24,735 nt of DNA from Acidobacteriota bacterium (lineage in GTDB: Bacteria; Acidobacteriota; Terriglobia; Acidiferrales; 2-02-FULL-67-57): NCBI GenBank assembly GCA_016189965.1, contig JACPRL010000113.1, positions 1 to 24,735 of the forward strand, given 5' to 3'. The first letter of the stretch is position 1, and the number at the start of each line of letters is the position of its first letter. Both the position numbers and the translations under genes were made by a program. The notes under the pieces were generated by a model, which ran no database searches, had not been told where the DNA came from, and worked only from the letters and a program-made list of their open reading frames with translations. Below are positions 22,012 to 24,735 of the stretch, in pieces.

Positions 22012-22856
22012 CAGAACAGCCACCGAACGCCGAAAATATAACTCGAGGTGGGCCGCAACTGGGCACCGTTCAGGTCGCGGCCGACAGGGATGGGCGAAGC
22101 GAACTCGAGCAGCAGGCGGCTGGTGGGCTGAAATTCGAGTCCCGGCGAAAGGAAAAGCAGGTTGCCGCCGGTGGCGGCCAGCGAGGCGCCGTCGAGGCGG
22201 GCGCGGCGGACGTGCTCGCCGTTCATCTCGAACACCAGGAAGAGGGCGGGGACGCCGAGCTCACGCCAGGGGAGCAGCCGGTAGAGATAGGCCAGGTCGT
22301 AGTTCCAGCGGTTGCCCAGGCGGAGCCCGGCGTCGCCGGTGGTAGTGAAGGTAAACTGCGCGTCGGCGAAGAAGGCGTGCGGGTCGCGCCAGTGGGAAAA
22401 GATGAGGGCACCGATCCAGTCGGTCGAGCCGGTGCTGAAGGCGCCGCCAGAAGGAACTTTGATGCCGACCTCAGGCGCCAGCCGCGTGTAGCCGCGCGGG
22501 ACGTTGTGGCGCAGCAGGTCGTAGCGGGCAAAGACGGCGCTGTCGGCAAAGCTGGTGGTGGTGAAGTCCTGGGCCGGGTCGTTCGGGTCGCGGCTTTGCA
22601 GGGTAACGAGCGGGGCGACGAAGGTCAGGTTCAAGTTCGGGTAGGCGCCCCAGACCACGGCGTAGGGGTTGGCGATGACCCGCACGCGGCGGTCGGGGAC
22701 GCCCTCGGCGAAGTTGTCGATGCGGACGAAGCTGCGCACCATGACGTTTTTGTTGAACAGGGTTCGGCCAGCGGGCGCCACAATCTGCGCCTCCGCCGTG
22801 GCCAGCGGGCACAGCCCAAGAGCAGCCAGGGTTATCGCCATCAACGTTCGAGCCAC
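22011..22856 (-). CDS. Outer-membrane beta-barrel protein, Phenol_MetA_deg-like transporter family
   Basis: The 281-residue protein has a signal peptide (MARTLMAITLAALGLCPLATAEAQ) and many short amphipathic strands. It ends in ...SSYIFGVRWLF, the terminal Phe pattern of outer-membrane barrels. The C-terminal stretch LEFQPTSRLLLEFASPIPV resembles the family usually labelled transporter/MetA-pathway of phenol degradation. The GTG at 22856 gives a signal with a basic residue; the ATG at 22841 overlaps the TGA of the upstream gene (TGATG) and is the alternative start. It is likely the outer-membrane step of the operon's transport or export chain, by position only. Confidence 0.75.
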   Translation of the reverse strand: MARTLMAITLAALGLCPLATAEAQIVAPAGRTLFNKNVMVRSFVRIDNFAEGVPDRRVRVIANPYAVVWGAYPNLNLTFVAPLVTLQSRDPNDPAQDFTTTSFADSAVFARYDLLRHNVPRGYTRLAPEVGIKVPSGGAFSTGSTDWIGALIFSHWRDPHAFFADAQFTFTTTGDAGLRLGNRWNYDLAYLYRLLPWRELGVPALFLVFEMNGEHVRRARLDGASLAATGGNLLFLSPGLEFQPTSRLLLEFASPIPVGRDLNGAQLRPTSSYIFGVRWLF

Positions 22857-23134
22857 AGTTTCACCCGGTCGTACCAGAGAAGAACGACGAGCACCGTGTT
22901 AATCAGGAGCACCCAGCGTGCCGTCCGATGTCCCGTGCGTCGCACCCACACCAGATAATGGGCATAGCCCAGAAAGACGAGCGAGCCTGCCAAGAGCCAA
23001 GGCGAAAGTTTCCCGACGGCTCCCCGAGCCGCCGCGGCGCCGCCCAGGGCAAAGAAGCTGAGCAGCGCCGGCAGCAGTCAGCACCACGGCAGGGAGAGCA
23101 GTAGGCTCAGCAGGCTGGAAGCTTTCTGGCGCAT
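22841..23134 (-). CDS. MerT-like inner-membrane selenoprotein with a Cys-Sec pair
   Basis: Read with TGA as selenocysteine, this is a 97-residue protein with three hydrophobic helices. Helix 1 reads LLSLLLSLPWC-U-LLPALLSFFALGG, with Sec at codon 19 (TGA at 23078-23080) where MerT-type mercuric transporters have a Cys-Cys pair. Helix 2 includes LLAGSLVFLGYAHYLVWV; helix 3 includes WVLLINTVLVVLLWY. Reading through is needed to have any of these beyond the first half helix. The ATG at 23134 follows GAGGAACAGGG and lies 9 nt after the MerR stop; its own TGA stop overlaps the next gene. In other frames this stretch gives only implausible sequence. MerT proteins carry Hg(II) across the inner membrane; the actual substrate here is unknown. 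Confidence 0.8.
23035..23070 (-). promoter_or_regulatory. Candidate bacterial SECIS of the MerT-like gene
   Basis: CGGCGCTGCTCAG (23058-23070) pairs with CTGGGCGGCGCCG (23035-23047) over 13 bp with two G-U pairs, leaving a 10-nt loop. The stem begins 8 nt after the TGA and the loop 21 nt after it, almost the same spacing as for the first TGA of the HMA gene. Confidence 0.6.
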
Positions 23135-23143
23135 CCCTGTTCC

Positions 23144-23599
23144 TCACGGCTTAGTTGGATGGCCTCGACGCGGTGCGGATTCAAGAATCGGGCAGATGGC
23201 GCTGGCACGGTGGGGTAGACGGGGAAGTTTCTGCGAGCGCTTCAAAGCGGCGTGGAGTTCGCGACGAAAGCGGCGCAACTCGGCCATCTCGCGCTCGACC
23301 TCGACCAGCTTTTGCTGCAAAAGCGCGCGCACGCAGTCGCAGGGTGACTGCCCGGCATACTTCAGCCGCAAGACCTCGCGGATTTCGTCCAGGCGCAAGC
23401 CGGCCGCCTGGGCCTGGCGGATAAAGCGCAGCCGCTCGAGCGTCGCCGGGGAATAGACGCGGTAGCCGGAGTCCCGCCGGAGGGGCGGCGGGAGCAGCCC
23501 GAGTCGCTCGTAATAGCGAACCGTGTGGACGCTGACCCCGGCGGCGCGGGCGAGCTGGCCAATGAGGCGAACGCCCTCGAGCTGCGCTTGCGTGGTCAT
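23144..23599 (-). CDS. MerR-family metal-responsive transcription activator
   Basis: The 151-residue protein has the MerR DNA-binding domain (IGQLARAAGVSVHTVRYYERLGLLPPPLRRDSGYRVYS), a long dimerisation helix (RALLQQKLVEVEREMAELRRFRREL) and three Cys residues in the effector part: C87 and C89 in SPCDC and C136 in ICPILES. The last one aligns by pattern with the C-terminal CP motif Cys of Hg-sensing MerR; the CDC pair is unlike the single Cys there. MerR proteins twist long-spacer promoters to activate them. The target is probably the dyad promoter at 23874-23905, making it autoregulated. It lies 15 nt after the Cys-rich gene and 9 nt before the MerT-like gene. Confidence 0.9.
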   Translation of the reverse strand: MTTQAQLEGVRLIGQLARAAGVSVHTVRYYERLGLLPPPLRRDSGYRVYSPATLERLRFIRQAQAAGLRLDEIREVLRLKYAGQSPCDCVRALLQQKLVEVEREMAELRRFRRELHAALKRSQKLPRLPHRASAICPILESAPRRGHPTKP

Positions 23600-23614
23600 A
23601 GAGTGGCTGCTGTC

Positions 23615-23830
23615 CTATTGGCTATTGATTCGTTCGCAGCAGCACTTGTCGATGGTCTTCTTGGCCAGCGGGCAGTAGAGCTTCTCGCCCCGGGGCTGGC
23701 AGCAGCACTTCGCCAGCTTGGTGTTCGTCAGCGTGCAGCGTAAAGTCTCCTTCTTCGCGGTGTCCGGGGCTCCCACGAGCAGAAGGGAGAAGAGCAGCGA
23801 GCCCAGAGCCAAAGGTAGCACTCGGCGCAT
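23615..23830 (-). CDS. Secreted Cys-rich small protein with two KCCC motifs
   Basis: The 71-residue protein has a signal peptide (MRRVLPLALGSLLFSLLLVG). The mature part contains eight Cys: C32, CCC at 42-44, C53 and CCC at 63-65, in KCCCQPRGEKLYC and KCCCERINSQ. The two halves look like a duplicated RGxKLYCxLAxK-KCCC unit. It has no TGA codons. It is well placed to bind soft metal ions outside the cytoplasm. AAGGAGGAG precedes the ATG. It is the first gene after the MerR-type dyad promoter and so should be the most strongly induced member of the operon. No named family is recognised. Confidence 0.75.
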   Translation of the reverse strand: MRRVLPLALGSLLFSLLLVGAPDTAKKETLRCTLTNTKLAKCCCQPRGEKLYCPLAKKTIDKCCCERINSQ

Positions 23831-23873
23831 TGGTCACTCCTCCTTGCTGAGATCATGAGTCTAGTACAGCAGC

Positions 23874-23905
23874 AGGCTAAACCCTAGAGCAAACTCTAGA
23901 GTCAA
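23874..23905 (-). promoter_or_regulatory. MerR-type promoter with long spacer and central dyad
   Basis: On the minus strand TTGACT (23900-23905) and TAGCCT (23874-23879) are separated by 20 nt. A 9-bp inverted repeat, ACTCTAGAG-N4-CTCTAGGGT (23881-23902, one mismatch), sits between and partly over the -35. Overlong spacers with a central dyad are the hallmark of MerR-activated promoters. It should drive the six genes from 23830 down to 20519. Confidence 0.7.
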
Positions 23906-23930
23906 GTTGTTTCGTGGCGCGGGCGAGTGA

Positions 23931-23960
23931 TTGACCCCTACGGGCTTCCCCGCTGACAAT
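23931..23960 (+). promoter_or_regulatory. Possible promoter of dtd
   Basis: TTGACC (23931-23936) is followed after 18 nt by GACAAT (23955-23960), about 30 nt upstream of the dtd start. It is divergent from the MerR-type promoter. Confidence 0.4.
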
Positions 23961-23991
23961 GCTCCCCTCACCGAGAGTCAAGGAGGAGCGG

Positions 23992-24444
23992 ATGCGGGCG
24001 GTGGTGCAGCGGGTGCGTGAGGCACGGGTGCGGGTGGAGGGGCAGGTGATGGGCGAGATCGGCGCCGGCTTCGTGGTGCTGCTGGGCGTGGCCAAGACCG
24101 ACGACGCCGCGGCGGCGCGGCAGTTGGCGGAGAAGATTGCCGGCCTGCGGCTGTTCAACGACGAGGAGGGGCGGATGAACCGCTCGCTCGAGGAGGCGGG
24201 CGGCGCGGTGCTGGCCGTCTCGCAGTTCACGCTCTACGCCGACTGCCGCAAGGGACGCCGGCCGAGCTTCGACCGCGCCGCGCCGGCCGAGCAGGCGCGG
24301 GCGCTCTACGACGAGTTTGTGGCGGCGTTGCGCGCGCAGGGAGTGGCAGTGGAAACGGGAGTGTTCCAAGCGATGATGGATGTGGAGCTGGTGAACGCCG
24401 GGCCGGTGACCGTGCTGGTGGACACCGACCGGCAGTTCTACTAG
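23992..24444 (+). CDS. dtd: D-aminoacyl-tRNA deacylase
   Basis: The 150-residue protein matches the DTD family along its whole usual length. It starts [17 protein letters not shown] and contains the active-site motifs SQFTLYAD and NAGPVTV. The enzyme removes D-amino acids mischarged on tRNA in the cytoplasm, protecting translation. The start at 23992 is chosen because it matches the family N-terminus and AAGGAGGAG precedes it; an in-frame ATG at 23959 would add 11 residues outside the family. It has its own promoter-like sequence and is not part of the divergent metal operon. Confidence 0.95.
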   Translation: MRAVVQRVREARVRVEGQVMGEIGAGFVVLLGVAKTDDAAAARQLAEKIAGLRLFNDEEGRMNRSLEEAGGAVLAVSQFTLYADCRKGRRPSFDRAAPAEQARALYDEFVAALRAQGVAVETGVFQAMMDVELVNAGPVTVLVDTDRQFY

Positions 24445-24453
24445 GCCATGGCC

Positions 24454-24735
24454 TCAGGGCTCGGTTCGGTCGCGCCGCTCCCGGGCCGCCAGCACCAGCA
24501 GAGCCTGGTAGCCGGCAAACTCAAGCGGCGAGAGCCGGACGAAATCTTCGATGAACTGGGTGTCGAAGGTAACGTTCGAAATCACCCAGCGGCCGGTGAC
24601 CTTCTCATAGAAGCGCAGGCGCCAGGCGACGGGGCCGTTTTCATGGTAGGTAAGAAAGGTGAAGCTGCGGTAGCGGAGCACCTGGGGGATCCCCATTTCG
24701 CTGACAGGCGTCCACGCTTCAGCGTGCCCCAGAGC
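24454..24735 (-). CDS. C-terminal part of an unknown protein
   Basis: The frame is open from the window edge to a stop at 24454, covering 93 residues. An internal ATG at 24696 exists, but the frame is still open above it and the sequence is coherent with it, so the gene probably starts outside the window. The alternation of short strands (YRSFTFLTYHENGPVAWRLRFYEKVTGRWVISNVTFD) resembles the end of NTF2-like domains, with a weak similarity to DUF3887-type proteins. The function is unknown. Confidence 0.55.
   Translation of the reverse strand, partial: ALGHAEAWTPVSEMGIPQVLRYRSFTFLTYHENGPVAWRLRFYEKVTGRWVISNVTFDTQFIEDFVRLSPLEFAGYQALLVLAARERRDRTEP

Noticed and set aside
20912..23080. TGA read as Trp, or pseudogenes
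   Set aside because: Other genes of the operon end with TGA as an ordinary stop, so TGA is not a general sense codon. Three TGAs that fall only on metal-ligand Cys positions in two genes do not look like decay.
22899..23147. An 82-codon minus-strand ORF covering the MerT-like region
   Set aside because: Its product is a low-complexity mixture without membrane segments. The neighbouring frame read through one TGA gives a coherent three-helix MerT-like protein with proper spacing to both neighbours.

Overview
The window is GC-rich bacterial chromosomal DNA, tightly packed with genes on both strands. No rRNA, tRNA, CRISPR array or insertion sequence was seen. The gene content (B12-dependent ribonucleotide reductase, DUF4139-type secreted protein, membrane-fused spermidine synthase-like protein, many secreted hypotheticals) and the dispersed repeats of the TGTCATyCyGAGCGAAG and ATCTGTGTGA types suggest an acidobacterium (Acidobacteriota) or a close relative. 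That is inference; no marker gene proves it.

Layout. 1-1037: 5' part of nrdJ (minus strand) with two promoter-like sequences, one overlapping an NrdR-box core, then a dispersed repeat. 1038-4289: class V aminotransferase-like protein, a small unknown protein and a group II amino-acid decarboxylase, all on the minus strand. 4405-7213: a secreted coiled-coil protein, a rhodanese-type sulfurtransferase preceded by a cysteine-rich leader ORF, a small ferredoxin-fold-like protein and an exported protein-isoaspartate methyltransferase. 7272-14946: secreted DUF4139-like protein, membrane spermidine synthase-like protein, an exported metzincin-TPR fusion and a small membrane protein. 14958-19896: a frameshifted tandem SRPBCC gene, a CDF cation-efflux transporter, an LPPGL-repeat secreted protein and a YtcJ-like amidohydrolase. 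19968-20435: a cysteine-rich ArsR repressor followed by a 16-residue CC..CC peptide. 23992-24735: dtd and the end of an unknown gene.

The most notable region is 20519-23905. A minus-strand operon runs from a MerR-type dyad promoter through a secreted Cys-rich protein, a MerR regulator, a MerT-like membrane protein, an outer-membrane beta-barrel protein, an NHL-propeller lipoprotein and a periplasmic HMA (MerP-like) protein. The last four genes overlap end to end. Two of them read as full-length proteins only if in-frame TGA codons are decoded as selenocysteine. In the MerT-like protein the Cys-Cys pair of the first membrane helix becomes Cys-Sec. In the HMA protein both positions of the CxxC metal-binding motif are TGA, giving Sec-x-x-Sec. 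Strong hairpins follow each TGA at distances suited to bacterial SECIS elements. Ordinary gene calling would truncate one of these genes and miss the other.

Together these genes look like an envelope-spanning system for a soft metal or metalloid: inner-membrane transporter, periplasmic carrier, outer-membrane channel and extracytoplasmic lipoprotein under a metal-sensing MerR protein. No mercuric reductase is present here. The neighbouring ArsR unit and the CDF transporter reinforce the metal theme, and the cysteine-rich leader of the sulfurtransferase points to cysteine- or sulfur-responsive control elsewhere in the window.
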